Source: Opitutia bacterium (lineage in GTDB: Bacteria > Verrucomicrobiota > Verrucomicrobiia > Opitutales > Opitutaceae). From it: DNA of 64,000 nucleotides. The notes under the pieces are model-generated. The model was not told where the DNA came from and did not search any database. It was given only the letters and a program-made list of their open reading frames with translations. Of this stretch, positions 37,229 through 45,477 are shown piece by piece (the first letter of the stretch is position 1; each line of letters begins with the position of its first letter). Where the stretch lies: the NCBI GenBank assembly GCA_947449835.1, contig CANFSZ010000006.1, forward strand, positions 17,666 to 81,665. Reading direction: 5' to 3'. The translations under genes and the position numbers were made by a program.

Positions 37229-37861
37229 TCAAATCGCTTCCGATTCCACCACGCGCACGCCCGACTGCGCCGTCCGCACCGCGGCCAACAAACGCGCCGC
37301 GATCCGCTCCGACGGCGCGATCCGATACCGCCGCGGCAGCACCGGCGCCAACAACGCAACTACCATCAACCCGAACGCCTCCGCCCTCCGTTGCTCCTCA
37401 CGTTTGCCGCCGATCAACGCAGGCCGCACGAGCGTCAGCGACGCAAAACCCTCCGCCGCCAAGTCGCGCTCGATTTCACCCTTCGTCCGCAGATAAAAAT
37501 TCCCCGAGCTCGCCTTCGCCCCGAGCGACGACGTGAGCGCAAATACCTCTGCCCCGTGCGCCCGCGCCCGCCGCGCCACCGCCAGCACATAATCATGATC
37601 GACCTTACGAAACGCCGCCCGCGAACCGGCTTGGCGCATCGTCGTCCCGAGCGCGCAGATCACCGCATCGACGTTCCACCAAGAAGCATCCGTCGGCAGC
37701 GCGGCGAAATCCACCACGTGATTTTCCAAGCGCAGATGCCGCAGCTCCAACGGCCGGCGCGTCAAAGCGATCACTCGCTCAATCGTCTGATCCGCGAGCG
37801 CTAGCCGCACCACTTCGCGCCCCACCAAACCCGTAGCCCCGACGAGCAAAAGTGTCTTCAT
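37229..37861 (-). CDS. NAD(P)-binding Rossmann-fold protein (atypical SDR)
   Basis: The 210-residue cytosolic protein starts at ATG 37861 with 'LLLVGATGLVGREVVRLAL' (3-21), the glycine-rich cofactor loop. It contains 'DAVICALGTTMRQAGSRAAF' with 'KVDHDYVLAVARRARAHGAE' and 'FALTSSLGAKASSGNFYLRT'. The active-site Lys lies in 'YLRTKGEIE', and 'LVRPALIGGKREEQR' follows. This is the NAD(P)H-binding family that includes YfcH- and oxidoreductase HTATIP2-like proteins. Substrate is unknown. It is adjacent to but not in an operon with GH28. Confidence 0.82.
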   Translation of the reverse strand: MKTLLLVGATGLVGREVVRLALADQTIERVIALTRRPLELRHLRLENHVVDFAALPTDASWWNVDAVICALGTTMRQAGSRAAFRKVDHDYVLAVARRARAHGAEVFALTSSLGAKASSGNFYLRTKGEIERDLAAEGFASLTLVRPALIGGKREEQRRAEAFGLMVVALLAPVLPRRYRIAPSERIAARLLAAVRTAQSGVRVVESEAI

Positions 37862-37986
37862 GAACCCTACCCGAACACAAATCCGCGCACCCGCCAACTC
37901 CCGCAAACTCAGCTCAGTCAATATACTCAAAAAATCCGACCGACCGATGGAACTACCCGCAGCTTATCGCCGTCTAAATTAGCGCG

Positions 37987-38502
37987 ATGAAACCCTCACT
38001 TCCTCTTTTCGGCGTACTTTGCGTCGCCACGTTTCTCACCGGCTGTGTCGGGGTCGGACCCAACACCCAACAAGGCGCCGTCGGCGGAGCGGCCGTGGGC
38101 GCCCTAGCCGGCGCCATCATCGGCAACAACAGCGGCCACCGTAACGCCGCGAGTGGAGCGGTCATCGGCGGTATCGCGGGCGCCGCCCTCGGCGGTACGA
38201 TTGGCAACAGCCTCGATCACCAACGCGGCACGCTTTACACCTCGGAAAAACAAGCGACTACCCAAGTCGTCGTCGCACAACCGCCAACGACGCCACCGCC
38301 ACCCGCACGCGTAAACATGCCCCGGCCGACCAGCCGCAATGCCATTTGGGTCGAAGGCCATTGGCTCTACGATGGCCGCGGCGCCTGTGTCTGGATTCCG
38401 GGCTCTTGGGTCACACCGCCACCGCGTTATCGTTACTATGTCGCCCCGCATTGGAGTCGGCATGATCGCGGCTACGTTTACGTGCAGGGGTATTGGCGTT
38501 GA
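37987..38502 (+). CDS. Glycine-zipper lipoprotein with YXWGXW-type repeats
   Basis: The 171-residue outer-membrane-type lipoprotein has lipobox 'FLTGC' (Cys20). A glycine-zipper segment covers about 30-75 ('GAVGGAAVGALAGAIIGNNSG' then 'GAVIGGIAGAALGGTIGNSL'), likely a membrane-inserting helical hairpin. A Pro-rich linker leads to a C-terminal pair of 'W-V-E-G-H-W' and 'W-I-P-G-S-W' repeats ending 'YVYVQGYWR'. It is followed 106 bp later by a DUF3300 gene. The pair resembles envelope-stress gene sets, but the role is not established. Confidence 0.82.
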   Translation: MKPSLPLFGVLCVATFLTGCVGVGPNTQQGAVGGAAVGALAGAIIGNNSGHRNAASGAVIGGIAGAALGGTIGNSLDHQRGTLYTSEKQATTQVVVAQPPTTPPPPARVNMPRPTSRNAIWVEGHWLYDGRGACVWIPGSWVTPPPRYRYYVAPHWSRHDRGYVYVQGYWR

Positions 38503-38608
38503 GCGCGGTGGAGCGGCTGAAATTGAATCTGTTTCAACCTCGCCGCATTCGGTCGCGGCAACATTGGCTATTCGTTACGGTTTAGGTTAGCTTTCACCCT
38601 TACTCTTA

Positions 38609-39943
38609 ATGAACCCCTGCTCTGCCTTTTGGCCGCTCTGTCTCACGTTGGCCGCGCTCTCACTTCCCGCCGTCACGCGCGCGCAAATCGGTAACTCCGC
38701 GCTGGCGCCCGCCTCCGCCGCCACCGGCAACCCCACCGCGACGCAACTCGAGCCCGCCCAACTCGAGACATTGCTCGGGCCGGTGGCCCTTTATCCTGAC
38801 GCCCTCATCGCGCTCATTTTACCCGCCACCACGGAACCCTCCGACATCGTCCTCGCTGCCCGTTTCCTGGCAACAAACTCCGCTTCGCTGCCAATCGAGA
38901 GTCAGCCCTGGGATGAGAGCGTGCGCAGCCTCGCGCGTTATCCCGACATCATTAAGTGGCTCGACGAAAACCTCGCTTGGACTAAACAGCTCGGTGAGGC
39001 CTTCCTCGCCCAACCTGCCGAGGTCATGCAAACCATCCAGCGTCTTCGCACCCGCGCCCGCGCCGCCGGCACGCTCGTCGATACGCCCGAACAGAAAATC
39101 GTGACCGAGGGAGAAATCATTCTCATCGAGCCCGCGCAACCCACTGTCATCTACGTACCCCGCTACGATCCCGAAATCGTCTACGTCTCACGCTCGCCCG
39201 GTTGGAACACGCCCTACCTGTATTTCGGCCTCGGCTTCGCGACCGGCGCGTGGCTCAGCTATGATTGCGACTGGTCCGGCCGCACCATTTGGATCGGCAA
39301 CTGGCGGCAACGCCCCCACTCCACTTGGGTCCGCCCCGCCTTCCCCAACCGCCCGCTCCATCCCGGCGCCACACTCGTCATCGCCCAACCTTGGCGCGCA
39401 CCCGCGCATCGTTACAATTCCCCGCGCCTCATCTCCGGACCGCGCCCTCAACCCGTCGTGATCTACCCGCGCCCTATGCGGGGCGCCCCCGAGCGCCCGT
39501 CCGGCAACACCCGCCCGCATCAAAACGAATCTGAGCCCCAGCCCCGCCCGCGCATCCGCACCGAAAACCCTGCGCCACGTTATTCGTCCGCGCCCACGCC
39601 CACGACCACCACTCAACCCGCCACGCAGCCCACCACCGCGACGCCACCTGCCACTCAACCTCCGCCCACCCGCGGCGGGACCAACCCCAACGAAACCCGC
39701 CGCGAACGGCCCACCTCCACGCCGACAACGTCGCGACCCGAAACCCCGCGCTCCGACACCCCGCGCAACGACTCAACTCGCCCCACGCGAACACCTGAAA
39801 CTCCACGCGCGACGCGCCCCGCCGACGAACGCCGCGAATCTCGCCCACGCGAGCGCGACGCCCGTCCCACCACCACCCCCGCGACCCCCGCCGGCACCGT
39901 CAAACCCGCCGTCGAACCCACGACTGAAACGACGCCGCGTTAA
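38609..39943 (+). CDS. DUF3300 exported protein with low-complexity tail
   Basis: The 444-residue protein has a signal peptide (cleavage about residue 25, 'AVTRAQIGN'). The DUF3300 domain covers about 45-240: 'LETLLGPVALYPDALIALIL' is the family start, 'YPDIIKWLDENLAWTKQLGE' the middle and 'VIYVPRYDPEIVYV' the end, then 'YFGLGFATGAWLSYDCDW'. The last 170 residues are Pro/Thr/Arg-rich and of low complexity, probably disordered. Function of the family is unknown. It is in the same orientation as the glycine-zipper lipoprotein. Confidence 0.88.
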   Translation: MNPCSAFWPLCLTLAALSLPAVTRAQIGNSALAPASAATGNPTATQLEPAQLETLLGPVALYPDALIALILPATTEPSDIVLAARFLATNSASLPIESQPWDESVRSLARYPDIIKWLDENLAWTKQLGEAFLAQPAEVMQTIQRLRTRARAAGTLVDTPEQKIVTEGEIILIEPAQPTVIYVPRYDPEIVYVSRSPGWNTPYLYFGLGFATGAWLSYDCDWSGRTIWIGNWRQRPHSTWVRPAFPNRPLHPGATLVIAQPWRAPAHRYNSPRLISGPRPQPVVIYPRPMRGAPERPSGNTRPHQNESEPQPRPRIRTENPAPRYSSAPTPTTTTQPATQPTTATPPATQPPPTRGGTNPNETRRERPTSTPTTSRPETPRSDTPRNDSTRPTRTPETPRATRPADERRESRPRERDARPTTTPATPAGTVKPAVEPTTETTPR

Positions 39944-40020
39944 AAAGACCCGCGCGCGCCACGTCGGCCCAACTCCGACGTTGCCACCCGCGCCCCTCTC
40001 GCGCGCATCCTCTCAGCGCG

Positions 40021-40581
40021 ATGTTGCGCCACCACATTCATCCCGGACTCGAGCTGCGACTGCTTCAACTCACCGATGCCCCCGCGCTCTTCGACCTCGT
40101 CGACGCCCACCGCTCAACGCTCCGCACGTGGCTGCCTTGGGTCGACGCTACCACGCAGCTCGCCCACTCGCAGAAATTCATCGCTGAGGCGCTGCGTGAC
40201 CGCGAAAAAACTCGCGCCTACGCCGCGGGCATCTGGTCATTCGGCGAGCTCGTCGGCGTGATTTGGCACAACCGCATCGACTGGGCCAACCGCGTCGCCT
40301 TCCCCGCGTATTGGCTCGTGCCTTCCGCCGAGGGCCGCGGGATCATGCGCGCCGCCTGCCAAGCCGTGATCGCACACGCGTTCACGCAACTCAAAGTCGA
40401 CCGCGTCATCGTCGCCGTCGCCACCGAAAATCACCGCGCCGCCGCCTTGGTCAAACGTCTCGGCTTCACGCCCATCAGCACACTCAAAAAAGCGGAGTGG
40501 CTCTACGATCACTTCGTCGATCACCACATTTACCAACGACTCAATCCGGCAGCGACCGCCGCTATTTCCGGCCGCAGCTGA
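40021..40581 (+). CDS. GNAT N-acetyltransferase (RimL type)
   Basis: The 186-residue acetyltransferase is related to those acting on ribosomal protein L7/L12 and similar N-termini. It begins 'GLELRLLQLTDAPALFDLVD' and has 'LRTWLPWVDATT' (typical of RimL). The acetyl-CoA loop reads 'VPSAEGRGIMRAACQAVIAH', and the last motif is 'VATENHRAAALVKRLGFTPI'. It is monocistronic. The substrate may also be a small molecule. Confidence 0.88.
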   Translation: MLRHHIHPGLELRLLQLTDAPALFDLVDAHRSTLRTWLPWVDATTQLAHSQKFIAEALRDREKTRAYAAGIWSFGELVGVIWHNRIDWANRVAFPAYWLVPSAEGRGIMRAACQAVIAHAFTQLKVDRVIVAVATENHRAAALVKRLGFTPISTLKKAEWLYDHFVDHHIYQRLNPAATAAISGRS

Positions 40582-40641
40582 GCGACGCGATCGATAAAAA
40601 TCAGAAGTTTTTTCCCAAAAAACTGGCGCTTACATTTTCGC

Positions 40642-41814
40642 TTAAGGGACAGTTATCGAAACGGTCCGGCTCTCGCCCCAAGCCAGTGACGCGGCGCCCT
40701 CGCTCGGCGGGCGGGTGTTCCAGAGGCACTCGCGCGCGGTCAAGTTACCCGCTGCAGCGTCAAACACTACGACTTGAAACGAGAGCTTCGTCTCATCTTT
40801 ACCCGAGAAGGATCCTTTCATGGGCGAATCTGCGCGAAATACATTTAAAGCCAGATCGGCATCCGGCCCTTTCCAGGTCGAAAATTCCGTCCAGTTGGAA
40901 TGTCCGTGGAAATAGCCCACGATGTTGCGGTGGGCTTTGAGAAATTTCGCCAACGCGCGCTGTTCGATCAGGGTCGGACCATCGGGTTTGCCGTTGCTGG
41001 GGGTCGCGGGAGCCACGTCGGCATAAATATCGCGGACGACGTTTTCGTATTTATCGCGGCTGTTGATGTCGTGCTTGCCATAAGGATTCGTCAGGTGGCG
41101 CGCATCGATCTCGGGCGGATCATGACAAAAAATAAACACCGGCACGCCGGCGGGCACCGTTTTTAAATCTTCCTCGATCCAAGCGCGCGCCGCGGTGTCG
41201 GGCCAGACGGTGAGAAAAATAAGATGCGCGCCGCCGACATCGTGCGCGTAGATTATGTTATCCTTCGCGTAGTCGTAAGAGGCTTTCGTGCGCGGCGTGG
41301 CGGGTCGCATCATGCGGTTGTAAATTTCCACGAGCGCGGTGGCATCCGTCGCCGGCACTAGCTTGCTCGGGGAACCGATGGCATTGGAAACATCGTGGTT
41401 GCCCGGCACGAACCACAACGGCGTGCGAGCGCCACGGGCGTCTTTGAGCGCGAGTCCGTCGATCCAACAGGTGTTGAACTGCGCCCATGACGCCGTCGCG
41501 CTCTGGATGTGAATCGGGTAAAATTCCATGCGGCTCGTGAGGTCGCCGGTGATCACCGCAAACTCGACCGCGCCCACGGGCTGGCCGGCGCGCAGCCCCG
41601 CATCCGCCGGCAAAACCGCGGCAGGCAAAGCATTCACCGCCTGCACCAGGGCGGCATTTACGACGGTCGCGTCGACATTGGCTCCACCGCGAAAAGATCC
41701 CCGCGTGATCCCGAAATGCACATCCGACGTAAATACAAACGTCACCGGCGCCGCCCCCGCTACCGCTGCAGCCCACCCTACGATCACGAGTACCCGACTC
41801 ACGTTCATCGCCAT
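40642..41814 (-). CDS. Secreted calcineurin-like metallophosphoesterase
   Basis: The protein has about 390 residues with an N-terminal signal peptide ('VLVIVGWAAAVAGA'). The start is uncertain: ATG at 41814 or 41808 fits the signal peptide best, and 41850 is possible. The dimetal motifs appear in order: 'FTSDVHFGI' (D-x-H), 'VITGDLTS' (G-D), 'FVPGNHDVSN' (G-N-H-D), 'FIFCHDPPE' (H) and 'GYFHGHSNW' (G-H-x-H). The substrate may be a phosphoester or nucleotide in the periplasm. No neighbouring gene gives a clue. Confidence 0.85.
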   Translation of the reverse strand: MAMNVSRVLVIVGWAAAVAGAAPVTFVFTSDVHFGITRGSFRGGANVDATVVNAALVQAVNALPAAVLPADAGLRAGQPVGAVEFAVITGDLTSRMEFYPIHIQSATASWAQFNTCWIDGLALKDARGARTPLWFVPGNHDVSNAIGSPSKLVPATDATALVEIYNRMMRPATPRTKASYDYAKDNIIYAHDVGGAHLIFLTVWPDTAARAWIEEDLKTVPAGVPVFIFCHDPPEIDARHLTNPYGKHDINSRDKYENVVRDIYADVAPATPSNGKPDGPTLIEQRALAKFLKAHRNIVGYFHGHSNWTEFSTWKGPDADLALNVFRADSPMKGSFSGKDETKLSFQVVVFDAAAGNLTARECLWNTRPPSEGAASLAWGESRTVSITVP

Positions 41815-41970
41815 AAACTGCAGGCTCATACGCCAGAAAGACAAATTCATGCGACAAGCTTTTCACACTCAACCGCCGTGACCAGCTCAATACGTAAAAT
41901 CTCTAGGTTCACCAAAAAACAACTGACACCTTCGTAAGCAGTGCCGAAAACATCATCCCACTCTTCAATC

Positions 41971-42576
41971 ATGAGCACCAACCTCGACGAACTCAAAGAC
42001 CTAGTCGCCGCCATCAAAGCCGACCAACAAGCGCAAAAAGACAAAGAGAAGCGCGACGGTTGGACCAAGTTTGTTTCCCTATCGATGATCTGTCTCGCCG
42101 TCCTCGCCGCCGTCGCCACCCAACGCGGCGCGGGCTACTCGTCCGCCACTATGAAACAGCTCAACGAGGCCACCTTTAATCAAGCCCAAGCCTCCGACCA
42201 ATGGGCGTTTTATCAGGCTAAAGGCATCAAACAAAGCATCTACGAGCAGGAGCGCGACCGCCTCAACGCCCTCGGCGCGCCCGAGCCCAAGACCCTCGCC
42301 GCCATCACTAGCCGCATCGATCGCTACGAAAAGGAAAAGAAAGATATCTCCACCGAAGCACATAAATTTGAAGGGAAACGCGACGAGGCGCGGACCGCCG
42401 CCACGCGCGCGGCCGACGCCAGCCGCGAGATGGGTCTCGCCACCACGATCTTCCAAATCGCCATCGCCCTCGGCGGTGTTTGCCTCGTCGTCAAAAAACG
42501 CTGGCTCTGGCACTCTTCCCTCATCGCCGGCACCCTCGCCGCCGTCCAGATGGCCCGCGTGCTCCTGATGCCGTAA
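41971..42576 (+). CDS. DUF4337 membrane protein
   Basis: The protein has 201 residues from the ATG at 41971. It begins with a charged helix ('NLDELKDLVAAIKADQQAQK'), then a membrane helix (about 37-52, 'SMICLAVLAAVATQRG'). A central coiled-coil-like region follows ('QASDQWAFYQAKGIKQSIYE' is the family signature), then two C-terminal membrane helices ('ATTIFQIAIALGGVCLVV' and 'SLIAGTLAAVQMARVLL'). The family is widespread and uncharacterised. Confidence 0.85.
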   Translation: MSTNLDELKDLVAAIKADQQAQKDKEKRDGWTKFVSLSMICLAVLAAVATQRGAGYSSATMKQLNEATFNQAQASDQWAFYQAKGIKQSIYEQERDRLNALGAPEPKTLAAITSRIDRYEKEKKDISTEAHKFEGKRDEARTAATRAADASREMGLATTIFQIAIALGGVCLVVKKRWLWHSSLIAGTLAAVQMARVLLMP

Positions 42577-42741
42577 TTTCTCTGCGTGCGAGCCACTCGC
42601 CGCGGCCGCGTTTGTTCAGCGAGCGAGAGCGCAGACCTTTGAGCTTGTCGGCGGAATAAAATCGCCATGCATTGGCGACGTTCCGCCACTGTGACCCTGC
42701 CCTCGGGCAGATCATTTTACTCCTCTGCGCAAGCCAGTACC

Positions 42742-43042
42742 ATGATCACCGCCATCCTGTTCGGTCTCGTTCTCGGCATCATCCTCGCAGCGCTCCTCAC
42801 GCTACTTTTCGGCGTTTATACCATCGGCCCCACGGAGCGCGGCGGCATCGACCTCGACGACGCACTCATCACCAACATCGACCCACCGGCCGATGTCAAC
42901 GAAGCCCTCGCAGAAATCCAGCGCACGCCCGAAGTTGCCACCGCGCTCTTCACGTTGCTCGATCTGCAAAGCCACGTTGAAAAGCCCCGGCAAAATCACC
43001 CTCAACCAAGGCGACGGCGCCGGCATCTGGTTCAAAGCCTGA
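42742..43042 (+). pseudogene. SPFH (band-7) protein remnant with internal deletion and frameshift
   Basis: The frame starts with a membrane helix and 'FGVYTIGPTERG', the usual beginning of SPFH/stomatin-like proteins. It then jumps directly to 'GIDLDDALITNIDPPADVNE', which belongs near the end of the SPFH domain. Roughly 200 residues between the two are missing, and the join falls at a Gly codon shared by both. After 'EVATALFTLLDLQ', a shift (an A3 where A2 is needed, near 42970) moves the likely C-terminus 'LKSPGKITLNQGDGAGIWFK' into another frame, ending at TGA 43040-43042. The deletion makes this a pseudogene whatever the status of the frameshift. Confidence 0.6.
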
Positions 43043-43058
43043 TCCCCCTCTTCACCCC

Positions 43059-43844
43059 ATGAAAAACCTCCTCCGTTTCCTCGCCCCCGTCGTCGTACTA
43101 ACCCTCGCCGCACTCACGCCCGTCAGCCGCGCCGAGATAGGAATCGGCGCGTCCCCACTCGCCGGCGCCGAAGTCCTCCTCGACGGCACCCGCGCCACCC
43201 TCGACGCCAAATGGACGTACTGGACCGGCCCGCGCTTCGCCTCCGCCCTGCCCATCAAATGGCAAATCGTCCCCGATCCTGTCGTCCCCGGCACCACCGT
43301 GCTCATGACGGATGACCGTGCCGCCGACGGCGGGAAATTCGGTGCCGCCGATATCGTGACGAAAAAACCCTACCGCGATTTCCGCCTCCACGTTGAATTT
43401 CTCGTCAGCAAACCCGGCGGCAACAGCGGCGTGTATCTCCAAAACCGTTACGAAATCCAGATCTGCGACGGCGACGCCACGACCCACGGCATGGGCGCCG
43501 TCATCAACGAAACCCCTTCGCCCTACTTCGCCTACAAAGGCCTCGGCCAATGGAACGCCTACGACATCCAATTTCGCGCCGCTCGTTTCAAAGACGGCGT
43601 CCGCACCGAGCCAGCGCGCGTCACTTTGTATTTCAACGGCATCAAAGTCCACGGCAACCAAGTCATCCAACAAGTCTGGGGCGGCCCCAACTCCGGGATC
43701 GACGGCGGCAACGATGGCGGCAAAGGCATCACCGACATCCCCGGCGGCCTGAAGCTCCAATGCGAAGGCCACGACGTGCGGTACCGCAACGTGTGGATCA
43801 AGGAGCTCGACCTCGTCCGCCCCAGCACCGATTTCAAAAATTAA
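43059..43844 (+). CDS. DUF1080 secreted protein (3-keto-glycoside hydrolase-like)
   Basis: The 261-residue protein has a signal peptide ('VVVLTLAALTPVSRA'). The DUF1080 jelly-roll shows 'YRDFRLHVEFLVSKPGGNSG', 'VYLQNRYEIQICDG', 'QWNAYDIQFRAARF' and 'GGLKLQCEGHDVRYRNVWIK'. The family is named 3-keto-disaccharide hydrolase, after members that cleave 3-keto-glycosides. It is convergent with the SSS symporter gene (four-base 3' overlap). With the ThuA, Gfo/Idh/MocA and TIM-barrel genes downstream it suggests a 3-keto-sugar route. Confidence 0.85.
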   Translation: MKNLLRFLAPVVVLTLAALTPVSRAEIGIGASPLAGAEVLLDGTRATLDAKWTYWTGPRFASALPIKWQIVPDPVVPGTTVLMTDDRAADGGKFGAADIVTKKPYRDFRLHVEFLVSKPGGNSGVYLQNRYEIQICDGDATTHGMGAVINETPSPYFAYKGLGQWNAYDIQFRAARFKDGVRTEPARVTLYFNGIKVHGNQVIQQVWGGPNSGIDGGNDGGKGITDIPGGLKLQCEGHDVRYRNVWIKELDLVRPSTDFKN

Positions 43845-45391
43845 TCCGTGCCGCGCTCACCGCGCTCCGGCCACCCGCGCGCCACGACCCACGCGCCGCC
43901 CAGCGTCACGAGCGTGCCGATCAGCGTGAACCACGGCCAAAACACCTCGGCGCCAAACGTCCGCAGCCACCAGTCCTTCGTCGCCGCCATGTTCGCCGGC
44001 CAATAAATTAAGTTCATCACCACGAGCGACGCCGTCATCCCGACCATGGTCGCCCGTGCGCCAAGCCTCTTCCAAAACAGCGCAATGATCAGCGAGCCGA
44101 GCAACGCCCCAGCCGTGAGCCCGCGCAGCGAAAACGCCGCGTTCAATACAAACGTCACTTCTCGCGTAAGCCACGCCGTGCCCACGAGCACCGCCGCCCA
44201 GAACACCGTCGAGATTTTGCTAAACCGCAGAAAATATTCCTCGTCGCGATCCTTCACGATTTGCTTCACAAAATCCATCGTCGAGACCGACGCCAACGAC
44301 GTGATCGCCGAACTGATCGAGGACATCGCCGCCGATAAAATCGCGACGATCAAAAACCCTTTCAAGATGTGCGGCACTTCCGTCATCATAAAAATCGGGA
44401 AAATAAAGTCGTTGGACTTGATCCCCGGCCGCGCCTCCGGGAGCGGAATTTGAAACGGATGACCTTGGTAAAACGCCCAGAGCATCACGCCCACGAGCAG
44501 GAAAATTAAAAACAGCGGGAAGATCAGCACCGCACTCAGCGCGAGCGCCTTGCGCCCGTCCGCGACATCGCGACACGCGAGCACACGCTGCACGATCAAT
44601 TGTTCCGCGCCGTGCGTGGAGAGCACCATCACCGTCCCGCCGATCACGCCCATCCAGAGGTTAAACGGCGCTGAGAACGTGAACGACGTGTTCAACCACA
44701 CCAGTTTCCCCGCCGCACCGGCTTGCGCCATCACCGCGCCCCAACCGCCGTCAATCAACGTGGGAATATAAAACAGCGCGAACACTCCTCCCGCGAGAAA
44801 CAGGCCAAATTGCACCGCATCGGTCCAGATCACCGCCTTCACGCCACCGATGTACGTGTACAGCAGCGAGAGGCCGACAAAGAGCAGAATCGCACCGAGG
44901 ATCGGATCGACGAGCCCGCCGAAACTGCACACCGATTCACCCAACAGCAGCCGGATCGGAATGCACGCCACATACACGCGCACGCCCGCCGCCATCGTTT
45001 CCAAAAACAAAAAAAATCCGCCCGCCAGCCTACGCGGCCCGCGACCGAGATGCTGTTCGAGCAGTTGATACGGCGAATAGATTTCGCCCTTCATGTAGTG
45101 CGGCACCATCACGACCGCCAAAATGATCCGCGCGATCACGTAGCCGCCGATCATCTGGATAAACAAGATATTCGAACCGTACGCGATCGCCGGCACTCCG
45201 ATGATAGTCAACGCACTCGTCTCCGCCGCGACGATCGACACGCCGATGCCCCACCAAGGAATATTACGGCTACCGAGAAAATAGTCGCGCGTGTTGCGCT
45301 GGTCTTTGCCGAACCACACGCCGAGGCCGATGATGCCGCCAAGATACAGGAAAATCACGAGCCAGTCACCGAGGTTGAAATAGGCGTTCAT
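43841..45391 (-). CDS. Sodium/solute symporter (SSS family)
   Basis: The 516-residue LeuT-fold transporter has about 13 membrane helices. Family features are 'WLVIFLYLGGIIGLGVWFGK' at the start, 'LGSRNIPWWGIGVSIVAAET' containing the 'S-x-x-A-A-E-T' helix-1 stretch, 'GGVKAVIWTDAVQFGLFLAG' (signature) and 'SAAMSSISSAITSLASVSTM' at the sodium-site helix. It is most like the SGLT-type branch that imports sugars or related solutes. The substrate cannot be read, but the divergent beta-lactamase/NamZ gene (86 bp between starts) suggests import of a peptidoglycan or sugar product. Confidence 0.9.
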   Translation of the reverse strand: MNAYFNLGDWLVIFLYLGGIIGLGVWFGKDQRNTRDYFLGSRNIPWWGIGVSIVAAETSALTIIGVPAIAYGSNILFIQMIGGYVIARIILAVVMVPHYMKGEIYSPYQLLEQHLGRGPRRLAGGFFLFLETMAAGVRVYVACIPIRLLLGESVCSFGGLVDPILGAILLFVGLSLLYTYIGGVKAVIWTDAVQFGLFLAGGVFALFYIPTLIDGGWGAVMAQAGAAGKLVWLNTSFTFSAPFNLWMGVIGGTVMVLSTHGAEQLIVQRVLACRDVADGRKALALSAVLIFPLFLIFLLVGVMLWAFYQGHPFQIPLPEARPGIKSNDFIFPIFMMTEVPHILKGFLIVAILSAAMSSISSAITSLASVSTMDFVKQIVKDRDEEYFLRFSKISTVFWAAVLVGTAWLTREVTFVLNAAFSLRGLTAGALLGSLIIALFWKRLGARATMVGMTASLVVMNLIYWPANMAATKDWWLRTFGAEVFWPWFTLIGTLVTLGGAWVVARGWPERGERGTD

Positions 45392-45477
45392 GGGGTAAAG
45401 CCATCACGCGAAAATGAATTTTGTTTGGCGAGGAGTTTTATCGCCGCGCCGCCAAAGATCCTTATGACTTAGTGCCG

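Noticed and set aside
38609..39943. Low-complexity Pro/Thr/Arg tail of the DUF3300 protein as a misread frame
   Set aside because: The frame is continuous with a clear DUF3300 domain and ends normally. Such tails are common in this family.
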